DNA from: Cacajao melanocephalus
Taxonomy: Eukaryota > Chordata > Mammalia > Primates > Pitheciidae
Length of the DNA stretch: 64,000 nucleotides
Direction: 5' to 3'
NCBI GenBank assembly: GCA_963573385.1
Contig: CAUYLG010026806.1
Location: 38,480 to 102,479, forward strand
Below the pieces are notes generated by a model. It was not told the DNA's origin. It did no database searches and saw only the letters and a program-made list of their open reading frames with translations. The translations under genes were made by a program, and so were the position numbers. Shown one piece after another: positions 12,886 through 28,870 of this stretch; positions within the stretch are counted from its first letter, which is position 1, and the number at the start of each line of letters is the position of its first letter.

Positions 12886-15800
12886 GTGCCAGACTGAAGT
12901 ACCCTCTACCGGGAAGCCTTCTGGGACTGCCACACCCCAGCCTGAGCTGATCGGGGCTCCTGCAGCCCCCACATGATCCCATGGTCCTCTATTTCCCAAA
13001 CCTGCCATCTCCCATTGACCTCACGTTGCCAGCAAGTGACAGGAGCAGAGAGCAGCGCAGAGGCAGAAAAGGCTCTCTGAAGCCTGTGTACTTTCAGAAG
13101 CCACCAGAAGGTAATTCAATTTGGTAAATGTTACCCAGCCCTGACTCTGTGCTGGGCGCTGTGCTGGATGCCGCGGACACAGATGGATCAGACACAGGCC
13201 TTGTCCTTAGGAGGCTCCAGGGGACAGTGACAAGTGCTGAGGGCAGATGCTGTTGCAGTGGTGAGCTCTCAAGGCCATGGCTCAGAACAACCTGGGGTCC
13301 AGGAAGGCCACTGGGGCCAGCGCCAGTGCCTGGGGGCCCTTTGGAGGCGTCAGGAAGCACCCAGTCCTCTCTTCCCTTTCTCTGGGAGTTGACAGCACCC
13401 GTAATGATACAAACGATACACCTGTGCGTCCCCGAAATAGCAGTGGTGCGTGCAGGGACGCCGCGTCACGCTGCAAAGTTGCTGCCACCTTGGCTGCGTT
13501 TGCAAAAATACCTTCTGCCACACAAAGGTGAAAATGGCAGAGGCGAGAACCAGACTTCTGAAAAGGAAAAATATTTAAACACCTTCCACAGGGATCTGTA
13601 AACTCTCGGCACAGGCACAACTAATGCTCCATGTGACTGGGCTAAAGTTAGCTCCCGCAGGGAGGGAGCTGGCTGTGTAGTAGCGTCTCCACCGTCAGCG
13701 TGTGGCGGCTGGCACCGCTCCCTGGCTGGCGGGCAGTTAGGTGGAGAGAGGAGGGCAGCGTGCCCTCTACACTCGGAAGAGAATCAACATTGGCTGAGCC
13801 TGGGGGCCTGGGGCCTCTGTCGGAGCCATGAGGCCTCGTAGCGTGACGTCACCATTCTCATCAAAAAGGAAAGAGGCACAGAAAGGGCCCCTCACTTGCC
13901 CAAGGTCACACAGGGCACAAGTGACCACATCAGGTTTGGAACTGGGCCTGACTGGGAAGCCACACTCATCCCACAGCCCGAGGGTGCTTCAGAGATCGTC
14001 TGGGGAAACCCGAGGATTCCAGTGATAGAGAAGCTGGGGATGCTGGGCGTGCACTTCCGGGACAGGCTTGTACCGTGGAGGGAGAGTCCTCAGACCCAGG
14101 GGCCAGGGCTTGCTTTGCCCCTTGACCTGTGCTGACACTTTACAGGTGTTCCAGCCCAGTAACCTCAGCCACCCTGCAGGCGAGTCCCATCTCACCTCCC
14201 AGTGCAAGACAAGGAGACCTCACTGGGTGGCTTTCCTGGCCTCACAGCTACTGAGTTCTCAACACACTGTGATCTTTGTTTTTAAGAGCGCATATCTTAT
14301 TTTTATCTTTATTTTTAAGAAGACAGAAGAGCTGGGTCCAACAAATGTCCCTTGACTGTGAATGTCCAATTATTCTGAGCACTGGGTGGGGGTAGGTGGC
14401 CAATGCCATTTCCTGGCCACCAGTTACTATGCTGTCTCCACATCCATTTTATTAATCAGGGCAACAATTGCCTGACAGCCTCTGCTTTATGCCAAGCCCC
14501 AGGGCACCCGGAATTGAGAGCTGGGGACAGAGACGTGTTCCCTGCAGCCCGAGAGGGCTACCTCTTCAGCCCAGCCCTGGATCGCAGTGAGAGGCTGTGG
14601 GCAGGGACACACACTGTCCTCCCATGCTCCCTCCCCCCCGCCGCCCCTGCTTGCTTTGGAACAGCAAGGTATCCCTGGAGTACCAACCCAGCCTCACCCA
14701 CCTCGGTTAATGAGACCCTCATGGCAGACACAGGGTTCACACCCGCCACAGCCCCTCTTGGGATGTATCAGCCAGAGGAGCCTCTGCAGATTGTCTGATT
14801 GATCCTGGCAGCCACTTGTGCTCCGTGGGGAATGCAATGCAGCTATTTATGGATCAGGCCTGGAGATGGGCAGTGGTTCAGGCCACATTAAGGAGCCAGA
14901 AATTCACTAATCAGATTTCCTCTAATAAAGCAAGGGCATGTGCATGTGCATGTGCACAGCTTGGTGGGGGGCACCCTTGGCTTAAGCAGAGAGGGCCTTG
15001 AGGGAGGGGGACTTGGCCTGGCTTTTCCCCCCTTCGCTATGTGATCTCAAGTCTAAGAATGACCTGCTTATCGTCTATTAAAATGAAATTCCTGCTCTTA
15101 AAAGCCCCCTAGTTCTGGAGCCAACCAATCCTGCCTCCCATCCTGTTCCTGCACAGTCAGCCATGCTGGCGCCTTTGCCCACGTGGCCACAAGGACACCT
15201 CATGACATATAAGAAGTTTCAAGCTTGAAAATTCTCAGGAAGACCACCAGGACTCTGGGCTCATGTCACCATGTCACCCACTCGCTTTCTGGGCAGCTTG
15301 AGATCTAACAACTCAAAGGTCACCTGAGCTCAGCCAGGCCCGGCCTCAGTTCCCCTCTTCCATCCCTGGCTCTGCCCCTGTTTCTCAGGAGTTCTGAGCC
15401 AGGTTCTTGCCTCCCTTCCTCCTGGCACTCACCTCATGACTAACAGCCCTGGGGACTCCTCTCGGCATCTTTTGGATTTATCAGGGAGCCAATGAAACAA
15501 CTTCTGAGTGCCTACTGTGTACCAGGGCCTGGGTTGCCCCTCTCTATTCCATCTCAGTCTTCTGGCTGCTGCACTGGCCCAAGCCCTTGTGGCCTGTGCC
15601 TGGTGAAGAAGGACACAGCTTTCCCCAACTCCTGACTCTGCAGAGGCAGTGCCTTTCCAAGGACTTCTCCCACAGCGACTGTCGTAAGCTCAGAGAGCCT
15701 GGGCTCTGTCACTGGCCAATGGGAATGATAGTGATAGTCCCACAGAGTTGCCCTGAGGACTCGAGCTGTAGAAGGGACAGTCCAGCTCAGGCTCCATATC

Positions 15801-15951
15801 CAGCAGGTGACTGAGACGTGGGCACTCACCTGCATCAGCACACAGGGGCCTCCTTCCTCCGTGCCACATACACCATCACTGTGCCATTCCCTCCTGGTTC
15901 CTCTCTTCTCTCACGTTAGATTTAAAATCTTCTTTGCCTTCTCAGCGGGGG
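12886..15951. other. Unique intergenic DNA with scattered relics
   Basis: No gene is recognised. Contains a MIR at 13,855-13,945, a short (GCATGT)n run at ~14,937-14,955, and phrases such as CTCTGTGCTGGGCGCTGTGC that are typical of very old interspersed repeats. Confidence 0.5.
13855..13945 (-). repeat. MIR fragment
   Basis: Reverse MIR core: AGGCACAGAAAGG, then CACTTGCCCAAGGTCACACA. Confidence 0.7.
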
Positions 15952-16151
15952 CCTTGAAGCAGGTCAGTGCTGAGTCCAGGAATGGCCTTGTGTGTACACC
16001 CCCATGTTCAAGATTCTCCGACTGTAACATACCCCAGCCAGACACAGTGCTGGGATCGATTAGCAATGTCTGCTCTGGGCAGAGGTGGAGGGAAGGACAG
16101 GATGTATGCCAGGATTAGTGAGCCCCTCCATGGCCCCACTCCCCACTCTAG
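15952..16151 (+). repeat. Local direct duplicate, copy A
   Basis: From CCTTGAAGCAGGTCAG to CCCCACTCTAG this ~200-bp block aligns with 17432-17635 in the same orientation, with scattered substitutions and small indels. It is not a repeat family I recognise. Confidence 0.85.
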
Positions 16152-16424
16152 CCTCATTTCCCTCTCTTTCCACTATTTGAGCCTCTTTCTCTTTGCTTTA
16201 TTATTTCTCTTCCCATCTGTCTTTCTTGTTGCTTTTCTTCCCTCTTTGCTGTATTGGACACCCACAGACATTAGAGCCAAGGCCTAAACCTTGGGGGCTC
16301 TGTCAGTCATGGCCTGGACCATCTCTGCCATCTGCACAGCCTTGTGTTCCCCGACTCTCCTGCATCTGCTTCTGCCTTCCTGTGAGAGCTGTCACAGGGG
16401 GCGATGACTAGTGATCGAACCAAA

Positions 16425-16760
16425 CTCTTTCATTTTCATCAAACATTCATTGTGTGCCTACTGTGTGGCAGGCCCATTGTGGCCAGGTTGGGTCAGATGT
16501 GGCCCCTCCACTCAAGAAGCTGATAGTCTTTTGGGGGAGAGTGGCAGTTCCCCAGATGAGTCATTGTGATAGAAGTATTCTGCCAGGAATATATGCAGGG
16601 ACACAGGAGTCTAGTCCAGCCTGCAGGGGCAGGGAAAATTCTGGAGGAGACACTGTCAGAGCTGAATCCTAAAAGATGAGGAGCAGGGACCAGGTGAGAG
16701 AGGTCACTGGAGGCCAGCTGTCAGGATGGGAATGCCAGGCTGAGCTTAGCCTTGACCCAC
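16425..16760 (+). repeat. Probable ancient interspersed repeat
   Basis: CATTGTGTGCCTACTGTGTGGCAGGC followed in order by an AGAAGCTGATAGTCTTTTGG-like part and AGCTGAATCCTAAAAGATG, a pattern seen in an old mammalian repeat I cannot name with confidence. Confidence 0.35.
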
Positions 16761-17431
16761 AGAATCCTAGACAGTTTTCACCATGGATGTGCAAGAGTCA
16801 GCCTGTTCAGAAGGTGGCCCTGGTGGCAGGTGGAGAAGGGAAGGCGATGCTCTGCTGCAGGCAGCAGGGCCAGTGAGGTGGCTGAAGGACATGAACTGGT
16901 GCAGGGCTTGTCTATGCAGAGCCAGAAGTGGAACAAAGACCTCCTGCCTCCCTGTATCCAGGTATCTGGGCTGGGCCAGCAGTTCCCAAAGCATAGTCCC
17001 CGAGACCTGGGTGCTGCAGCTGAATGAGTCTGGGAGACACTGCTCACAGTATGCCCATCTAGGGGTTATCATGCCTGTTAGCAGAACAAAGGCTCTGAGA
17101 AGTCTTGCATCTGCCCGTTTAACCCAATGTCTCTCAAACTGTGTAACTACAGAACACACTTATTCACATCCTAAAGAGGAGGCTGGGAAGCCCTGGATGA
17201 GCCTGGCTGCCTGTCTTGGGAGTGCTTTTCTCTGGAATCTGACATGCTGGAGGTCTAAAGTGAAGACAGTAACTGTGCCATCAACTGTGCAAATGTCACT
17301 GGCCTTGAGAAATCAGCTAGGAGGAGAGCGAGGAACCTCTAGTTCTGGCAGGGAGGCTACTGAGGAAGGGGAGACTCATCACAGCTCCTCTCTGTGATTT
17401 GGGGCCACTGGACTCCTTGGTGCCTCACATT

Positions 17432-17635
17432 CCTTGAAAGGAAACAGGTCAGCGGAAACAGTCCAGGAATCGCCTTATGTGTATCCCTGTGTTCAAGATT
17501 CTCAGGCTGTAATAGATCCCAGCCAAAGACAATGCTGGGATCAATGAGCAATGTCTGCCCTGGGCAGAGGTGGAGGAAAAGGTAGGCTGTATGCAGGGTC
17601 AGTGAGCGCACCCATGGCCCCACTCCCCTCTCTAG
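17432..17635 (+). repeat. Local direct duplicate, copy B
   Basis: From CCTTGAAAGGAAACAGGTCA to CCTCTCTAG it matches copy A ~1.48 kb upstream (shared TTCAAGATTCTC, AGCAATGTCTGC, TGGGCAGAGGTGGAGG). Confidence 0.85.
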
Positions 17636-17725
17636 ACTTCCCCATCTGTAAAATGGGTATGATGAGAGTGCACCCCTGCCTGTTTTCAAAGTCGTGGGGA
17701 TTAATGTGACAAAGCGTTGAACATA
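17633..17725 (+). repeat. MIR fragment
   Basis: TTCCCCATCTGTAAAATGGG then GTGGGGATTAATGTGACAAA. Confidence 0.7.
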
Positions 17726-18829
17726 CGCAAGGAGTCAGGATGTTGTGGAGGAGCGGACAGCCTGCCCTGGCCCAGACATACTGCGGTGATGCAAAAGAAA
17801 TACTGGACTGGGACTAGGGTATTCCCATACTCACTGTGGGACCAGGATAAACTGCTGGGCCTCCCTGGGTAAGAACAGGGCCTGCAGGCACACCCACCGT
17901 CTGTAAAGCATGAAGCAAACAAGTAGCGGCAAGCAGACAGTTATAAAACCATGATGTTCTTTATTAGCTAATAAGGTACATCTGTTTTTACAGAAACAGG
18001 TTCAAGGGAGGCCCAGGGTGAGGCTGCTGGAGGGCGCAAACAGCTGTGAACACAGCACATGGGCACCAGCAGCACCGGGCAGGCTTGGGACCAGCTGAGC
18101 TGTGTCACAGCTAAGCTGTGGCTTAAGCCCACGAGAGAATGCGCTTGCTCACCCTTGCGCGTGTGCCACGTGCCTGCATCGGGGTTCTCAAAGTCAGGAA
18201 GAACCCGCCTCCCTCCTCAGGTCACCTATCTTCCTACAGCCCTACCCAGAGGAGGGCTCTCATTGGTTGAGGTCGACCTTCACACGTCCAAGTCCAGCCA
18301 ACCACTGTGGCCCTGGGGAATTCTGGACTCTGATTGGCCACACCTCAGTTCCGCATCCTTCTTCAGGTGAGGCTGGAGTTGGGATTCCCAGACCCACAGG
18401 GGCTTCGAGGGAGGCAGACACCCAGAGGCACTGTCCCCAGCGGACTCTCTGGGCTGCCATGTGGCATACACCATCGGGATGGATGCTGGGGACGCAGGGA
18501 AGATGTTTGAGTCCTCAGGCTCTGCTCCAAGGAGCTTCCATTCCACCCACAGGTCCGGCACCTGGGAAGGTGGTATATGGGGGGAGTGGACGGGTGGACG
18601 AGGAACCCTCCACTTCCACGGCTCAGACACTGCCTGGGCGGGCCTGAGTCCACGGGTCTATTTCTGAGGGTGGAGGAGAGGAAGAACCAGCGCCTAGAGG
18701 CTGGTAGGTGGTCAGTCAAGGCATTCTAAGCTTGGGGCCAGAAAGCTGCAGGGGTCCTCGAAGGAGCGCCAGACAGAAGCTAGGGAGAAGCTTCCAGGGC
18801 TGGCTCCAAATCGGGAACACTGTGGGATC
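17726..18829. other. Unique sequence upstream of the CpG domain
   Basis: No gene is recognised. A 181-codon plus ORF (18102-18647) overlaps minus ORFs of similar length and shows no domain. Confidence 0.5.
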
Positions 18830-18905
18830 CTGGGCACGTGATCCTGTCTTGCTGGAAGTTTTCCCATCTGCAAAACAAGGGGTTTGGAGTAATTCATCTC
18901 CGAGG
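18830..18905 (+). repeat. MIR fragment
   Basis: GTTTTCCCATCTGCAAAACAAGG, preceded by GGGCACGTGATCCTG. Confidence 0.5.
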
Positions 18906-18949
18906 TCCTTCCAGTACGCACACAGCGGTTGCGCTTTCCTGAAAGGCTT

Positions 18950-18957
18950 ATGCAAAT
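18950..18957 (+). promoter_or_regulatory. POU octamer ATGCAAAT
   Basis: Perfect octamer just outside the CpG domain, 3 kb upstream of KCNK9. Short motif, so chance occurrence is quite possible. Confidence 0.35.
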
Positions 18958-19101
18958 GCTGTTCCGTAAACCAAATCGAAATGGCTCTGCAGAGCGCGGC
19001 GTCTGCCGGCGCGCCCCTCCCCCGCCCGCGCTGCTGCGGGGACAGCCTGGACTTCCCCGCAGCGAGGCCGGCTGCGCGGCCGCCCCGTGGGTCGGAGTCC
19101 A

Positions 19102-19115
19102 GTGCCCCCTGGTGG
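19102..19115 (-). promoter_or_regulatory. CTCF consensus motif, minus orientation
   Basis: Reverse strand reads CCACCAGGGGGCAC, matching all 14 positions of the CTCF core CCASYAGRKGGCRS. It lies ~2.9 kb upstream of the KCNK9 start at the left edge of the CpG domain. Binding is inferred only. Confidence 0.7.
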
Positions 19116-19237
19116 CGCCGAGGCGGGCAGGCGGCTTCCGGACCGAGCGGAGGCCCGACGGCTGTGACTCAGGGGTGGCGCGGCTGCCAGGGCGGCTGGA
19201 GGCCTGACTGGGGTTCCGTCGTGGGCTGAGCCACGGC

Positions 19238-19290
19238 GCAATTAATTACCAGCTGCTGGGAATCCTTGTCGCCCGCTCGCGGTGACTCAC
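19238..19290. promoter_or_regulatory. Candidate element: TAATTA + CAGCTG + TGACTCA
   Basis: AATTAATTACCAGCTGCTGG joins a homeodomain core to an E-box, and an AP-1/NRL-type TGACTCA follows ~25 bp later. AT-rich motif packing in an otherwise GC-rich CpG domain suggests a constrained element; conservation could not be checked. Confidence 0.4.
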
Positions 19291-20825
19291 CCGGCAGCCA
19301 GGCTCACTTGCCGAGCGCGGGGGCCTTAGTTTCCAAAATGAATTCTGGGGAGAGTGCCTGCTTGGGGTGGGGCTCCCCGCTTCTGCGCCCCAGGGCGCCC
19401 GCAGACCCAGCGGGGACCTTAGGGCTCAGACGTAGCCCACAGCGCGGGCTCCCCTTCCCTGGTGGGCACCCGCAAGCCCTGGAAGTGGGGTGCAGAGCGT
19501 CCCAGCTAGGGAGCCTCGTTGAAGCACTGGGGTCCCAGACCCTCTGGGCCCGGAGTCCCTGAGGCCTAGGAGGCCGCGCAGGGCTCCCAGGGGCCACTCA
19601 CAGAGGGGACTGGTCTCCTGGAGCCCGCGAGCTGCTCGAGGGTTTGGTCTGATATCCCAGCCACCCCTTAGCTGCTATCCCGCCTCCAGGCGACCGTTTC
19701 CTATCTCCATATTTTCCTTGGCTGGAGTCAGGAGAGAAAGGGGAGCCCCGGGGTCTCTGAGGCCTGGGTCTGTCCGTTTGGAACTCCACTGCTCCAGGCG
19801 GGACTGAGGAAGCTGGTGGTCAAGGGAAAGCCCCTCCCAAGCCTAAAGGGAGAGGGCGGGAGGAGGAGGAGGCCGAAATGCGAAGGAGATAAAGCCTGGA
19901 GAGGCCTCATCTGGAAGCAAGGAATAGGTGCGCCCCGGCCCTAGCCTCGCGGTTCCTACCCTAGGTGGTCCTGAAAGGGGCTACCGCGTGGCCCAGGACT
20001 GCATCCGGGGCGCACCTTGCGCCCAGCTGTGGGGAACCAGGGTGTTTTCTTTTCTTTTCTTTTTTTTTTTAATTTCAGTAAAGCAATAGAGAGGGTATTG
20101 GGTCAGGGGATTGCAATGTCTTTCCCTGCTGTCCTGACTCCAAAAGTGGCGGCCCATGCTATCCTTAGCGCTCTAAAGGGGAAACGACTCAGGTCTGCAG
20201 GTGCTCTGCCAAGCGGGCTGTGCTGCTGGAAGGCGAGGGGGCCGAGTCAGCCATCGGGACCCCACCACTCCACGAGGCCATGTCCCTGGCCAACCACACG
20301 CTCCCGCCTCGGGTGGCTGGGCGGGGGATGGGGGAGACCTCGTGCACCGCTGCCGCCGCGCGCCGTTGTGCCCATGGCCCCCTCCCCTTCTGCTCCCCAC
20401 TCTCCACCCGATCTGTCTGAAGCTGCCAGTCTGCCATCTCTGGCTGAATCCCGTTTCCCTCCCCCAATCCCGAGTCTCTCAAACTCTCCACCAGCCAGGG
20501 CTGCTTGCGCTCTTGGGGAGCCGGGCTAGAAGCACCCAAGAGGCCTCATTTATCCTCCCATCCCCCGCCAAAACCGGCCGGCGGCTCCGCCCCCGTCCCC
20601 TCCCTTGCGGCTCAGGCCGCCCCTCCCGGGCTCCCTCCGCGTGCGCCCTGCGCCGCGCTCGGTCTGCAGCGGGAGCCGCCACAGCAGCCTCGCCAGCTGG
20701 CTGGGGACCAGGCGGGAGGTGGCGCGCCCTGGAGGCTGAGGGAGGGAAAGAGGGAGGGAGGCCCGGCCTCAGCGTAGCCCGGCCCCCACTCCCCGAGGCC
20801 CTCCCGCAGGAGCGGGGCTGCCAAG

Positions 20826-20874
20826 AGCACACACACCACGCACACTCACATACACACGCACACACACACACACT
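20826..20874. repeat. (CA)n-rich microsatellite
   Basis: Interrupted ACAC repeats in the KCNK9 promoter region. Confidence 0.9.
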
Positions 20875-20903
20875 CGGGCTCCCAACGGCGCGCACGCACG
20901 TAG

Positions 20904-24477
<3,574 letters not shown>

Positions 24478-24620
24478 CAACTTGGAACCCACAGACCTGG
24501 CTTGGAATCTGAATTCTGCTGTAGTGTAAGACCATAGGGAGGTCATTTCCCCACTCCTGACCTCAGTTTCCTCACCTGTAGAAGGGACATCTCACAGTAA
24601 CCACCTGACAGGCTGACTTT
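24478..24620 (+). repeat. MIR fragment
   Basis: GACCTGGCTTGGAATCTGAA, then CTCAGTTTCCTCACCTGTAG. Confidence 0.8.
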
Positions 24621-27400
24621 TAGGGTCCAGGTGAGATCCCGCGGGCTGCAGCTGCCAGGCACAGTGTGGCCGACACTTAGTAGGAACGGAATCCACGCTC
24701 TTGGACAAAACCTAATTGAGCCTCCGCTCTCTGCCCTAAGAAGCTGTGTAGCAGGAGAGCTCAAATTTACAGGAAACAAAGCACCTTTCCAGTTAATTCT
24801 GTTTTTTTTTTTCCTTTTTTTTAATATAAATGCAAATTAAGGTGTTCCTAGGCCTAGAACAAAGCCCAGCCCCAAGCCTTGCCCTCCAAGGAATTGTCTC
24901 CTATTGGGCAGTGATATTAATGAGTCAGGTTAATCTTCATAGGCGTTCTGATTTTTAATCTAACCTTGAGCTATTTCTTGAGTGTGCTTCAACTTTTTGC
25001 CCAAGTCTCCAAGGCTGGGATGGGAGCTGCTGGTGCTGGGTGGCCACGAATGAAGGCTTCTTCTCAGATGCAGTTATTAGCTTGCTCTGTGAAATAGATT
25101 TTTAAAACATATATAATTACCGCTTCGAGTTGGATCTGTGGCTGAGCCTTCCTAAAAGGCTTTGGAGGGATATTACCCTGACTCCCGCCCCAGCTCTCCA
25201 GGGATCCCAGGGCACGGTGACCATCGTCATAACCAGGGAAGAGCAGGAGTCCAGCCGGGCCCTGCAAAGGGCAATTTCAGTTACATCATTTATCAAGCTC
25301 TGTTTCCGTTCCTCCCCATTTGCTTCCTTTGATGTCTGTGCCACTTGTAGCTATTTCTGAGGAGATTACGTTTAGCTCTAAACTTGTGAAGCGCTAGACC
25401 TTTGGATGGGAGACCCTTGTATGTACCCTGTAGTTCCCTTTTGATTAGGGGTTCAGTCTGAGCTGCCCCTCAACCCCTGCCCCCAACCACCTGCTGGGGG
25501 AAGTGGTGGAAGTCAGAAGCACTGGGGTCAGGATCTGAACAGGGGTGGAGGAGTTTTATTTGGATTTGGCCTGCTTGGGGCTAAAGCTCAGGTGTGTAAG
25601 GGACCCCTGGCACACACATGTGACCTTCCTGCAGTAGGCGCTTGAGCCTCTCCCCATGATCTCAAAGAGCTGGAGTCTCCATGACACTTCTTTTTCCACT
25701 CTAACATCTGTGACCCAAGTTGTTATTACCTTCAGGATCATTTAAAAAAAAGAAACCACGCTTAGAAATCAGATCTCATCTGCAGAGTGCAGAGGACAAT
25801 TTAAAATCGGGTTTGTGTGGGGAAGGAGAGTAGGAGAGGTGGGTTTTTCCTTTTTTTTTTTTTTTTTGCTGCAATTTGCAGGAGGGAGAGCCGTACATTA
25901 GGGGCAGTATTTCCCTAGAACCTCGGGCCCATCTGAAGCTGGGAGTGGTTGCTGCGGGAATTGAGGTGGCTGGCTTGGGGCAGAGTGCATTCTGAGAAAA
26001 AGCTTTGGGGTTTCTGGAGGTGCCTGACTCCCTGGCCTGTACCTGCTGGAAAACAGAGTGCCTTGGGAAATCTTCCTTTTCCCCTTCATCAACAGCACCT
26101 TAGACAGACTTTTTGTGAAACAGACAGCATTTTCTATTTTTTTCCTGGCACTCCTGGTGCAGTTTTTGGTACATGGTTCACACTCTGAGCAAGTACCTGG
26201 CCCCACCTGGCCTGTGCTACTTGAAGGCTCCAAGGCTCTGGGGACAGTCTAGATGACAAGATAAGGCCTGGCCTTGAGAGAGGGGAAGGAGGGAGCTGAA
26301 AACCCAAACAACTGGTTGTCGTCCGGGGTGCAGCACAGGGGCAGCTAAGCCCAGCGGCTCCTTGCTACTCTGCTTAGCACACACAGAGGGTGTAGGGTAT
26401 GCTCCTTGGTTGGCTCCTTGAACCCGTCGTACAGATGCTTGTCCTCCGAAGTCTTCCCAGCCTCCCCTTGCACTGGCTTCCTCAGTCCCAAAAACACCGT
26501 GCTTTCTGCTCCAGGCTGTAATAACCGTGTGTGTTTTCCTTCCACCTGCAAGGCCAGGACGGTGCCTGGCTCACAGTGGGCTTCCCGGAAGGCTGCAGAA
26601 TACAAGCAGCACCAAGCAGACCCTACAGGCTGGTGCTGGAGGAGCACGGAGCTTCCACACGCATGCACTCACTTCCCCTACTTTACAGATGAGGAAACTG
26701 AGGCAGACGAGGCCACACACCGGGGCAGAGGGTCTGGAACTCTGTGATGCAGTTGGGATTTCCTTACTGAAGGCTCTGACTGTGGTGTTTTCCTGGGGCC
26801 AGGGCTAGGCTCATGGAGTAGTCCATCTTGTGTTTCCTTCTCCCTTTAGCTCCACCCTTCAGTGAAACTGCTCAGCAGACCCAGATGAAGGGCCTGCCAG
26901 AGTGGCATGGAGTGGGCCCAGAGGAGTGAGGCTGCCTCAGAGGAGTGGGGCTGCCTTGGTAATGTCCAGTGGGGTAGCTGGCCATGCCGGGAAGCCAGGA
27001 GATTCCTGTGGGCAGCTCCTCTTTTCCTGCCCCTTCTCGGACCTGGGCTGGCTTAGCCCTAGGCCCTCTAGGAAACACTGCCTCTTTACAGATGTCATGG
27101 ATGGAACAAAGAAATGGGGGCAGCTGTGGGGTTTCTTCTGATTCTGGGGTACATCAAAGAGACACATAGGTATGCAGACACACCCAGCATGGTGCTCTGA
27201 GGAGGGGATGGGAATCAGGTGAGACCCAGGAGTTGGAGATACCCACTGCCTTCACCTACTCTTTCCTGGGTCACTTTCATTCGTGGAGTCTAATGAGGTC
27301 AGAGCGGTAGGTGAACCAGGCCTCAGTGTACACTTCTTCCTCCATGCAGCGGTTAGCCACACCTCCATCTCTTCATTCAATATGTACTCACTTGGTCCTC
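24621..27400. other. Intron 1 unique DNA
   Basis: No exon is recognised. Contains a T run at ~25,850-25,867 and a short 19-20 bp tandem pair at ~26,920-26,958. Confidence 0.5.
26675..26735 (-). repeat. MIR fragment
   Basis: TACTTTACAGATGAGGAAAC then TGAGGCAGACGAGGC. Confidence 0.7.
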
Positions 27401-27412
27401 CATGCACCTGCT

Positions 27413-28372
27413 TATTCACACGTCCATCCATCCACCCACCTATCCATCATACATCTGCCACCCATCAATCTACCAATCTGCACATCTATCCATCCCCATC
27501 CATCCTCTCACTCACTCACCCATCCACCCACTTATCCATCCATCCATCTATCCATCCATCCATCCATCCATCCATTCACCCACCCATCCATCATTTAGCC
27601 ATCCACCATCCATGTACCTACCCATCCACCCATCACCATTCATCCACCCACCATTCATTCATCCAGCCATCCATCTGTCCACCATTCACCCAACTACTCA
27701 CCCACTCACTTACCCATCTATACATGCATCTACCCACCCATCCACCATACGTCTACCCACCCATCTACCCATCCATTAATTTACCACTCATCCACCATTT
27801 ATCCATCTACCTACCCACCCATCCACCATCCATCTGTTCACCCACCCATCCACCCATCCATCAATCTCTTCTTGTACCATGCATCCCTACACCCATTTAC
27901 CTATCTTCCATCCATCTGTCTACCCATTCATCCACCTACCCATCCACCCATCCATCCATCCATTTACCCATCTATCCATTCATCCACCCACCCACCCCTT
28001 CATCCATCCATCCATTCACCCACTCATCCATCTATCCACCCATCCATCCATCTATCCACCCATCATTCATCCATCTACCCATCCAGTCATCTACTATCCA
28101 TCCACCTAGTCCCATTCATCTATTCATCCACCCACTCATCCATGTATCCATCCACCTGCCCACCCACCCACTCATCCATCCATCCACCCATCCACCCACC
28201 AACCCACCAACTTACTCACCCATTTATATCCATTTACCCGCTCATCCATCAATCCATCCATCCACCCACCCATCTACTCATTCACCCATCACTCACCCAC
28301 CCATCCACTCATCCACCCATCACTCATCCATCCATCCATCCATCCATCCATTTATCTACCCATCCATCCTTC
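27413..28372. repeat. ~1-kb (TCCA)n tetranucleotide tract
   Basis: Almost uninterrupted CCAT/CCAC/CTAC tetramers over ~960 bp, with purest runs around 27,536-27,575 and 28,325-28,352. The 399- and 225-codon ORFs rich in His-Pro-Ser-Ile are readings of the repeat, not proteins. Confidence 0.98.
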
Positions 28373-28442
28373 TGTGTACTCCCTTCCTTCTTCCCTGTCT
28401 CCTTCCCTCCCTTCTTCCCTCTCTCCTTCCCTCCCTCCTCTG
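28373..28442. repeat. Pyrimidine (CTTCC)n-like tract
   Basis: CCTTCCTTCTTCCCTGTCTC and similar units directly follow the tetranucleotide tract. Confidence 0.85.
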
Positions 28443-28654
28443 TATACTCAGTGGGTCCTCAACTCACTTGCTTATTGGATGAATTTCTGCCCCTCTCTCT
28501 CTATGTGCTGGGTGGGGCCCCTGTGCTGGTGGGAGTTACACAGTGGTGAGCAGGCACTGTACCTCAGCTAGAGCCTCAGTGTTAATGCCTCAATGGCTTT
28601 ATGAAGGAAGGATCTCCAAGTGTCCCAGCAGTATCTCCTTCCTGCAGATGGTGA

Positions 28655-28870
28655 GCCAATTCAATCACTTTTGATTTTTAAGCATTTTTATTTAAGTATA
28701 ATGTTCTTATAGAAAAGGATACATTTCACAAGTGTATTGCTCAGTGAATTCTCATAAGGAAATCATGTCCATGTAACTAGCACTCTGAACAAGAGACAAA
28801 ACATTACCGGCACCCCAGAACCCCCAACACTAGTCATCTTCTTCTTGAATGCCACTAGTGACAAAGAGCT
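28655..28870. mobile_element. L1M 3'-end-like fragment
   Basis: TTTATTTAAGTATAATG, TTGCTCAGTGAATTCTC and AACAAGAGACAAAACATTAC follow the order of L1ME-type 3' sequences. Confidence 0.55.

Noticed and set aside
16393..16410. CACAGGGGGCGATGA as a CTCF site
   Set aside because: Only the GGGGGC half fits; the left half of the core mismatches at several positions.
27283..28482. 399-codon plus ORF rich in His-Pro-Ser-Ile (and overlapping 225-codon ORF)
   Set aside because: Pure translation of the (TCCA)n tract; 4-bp units rotate through frames and remove stops.
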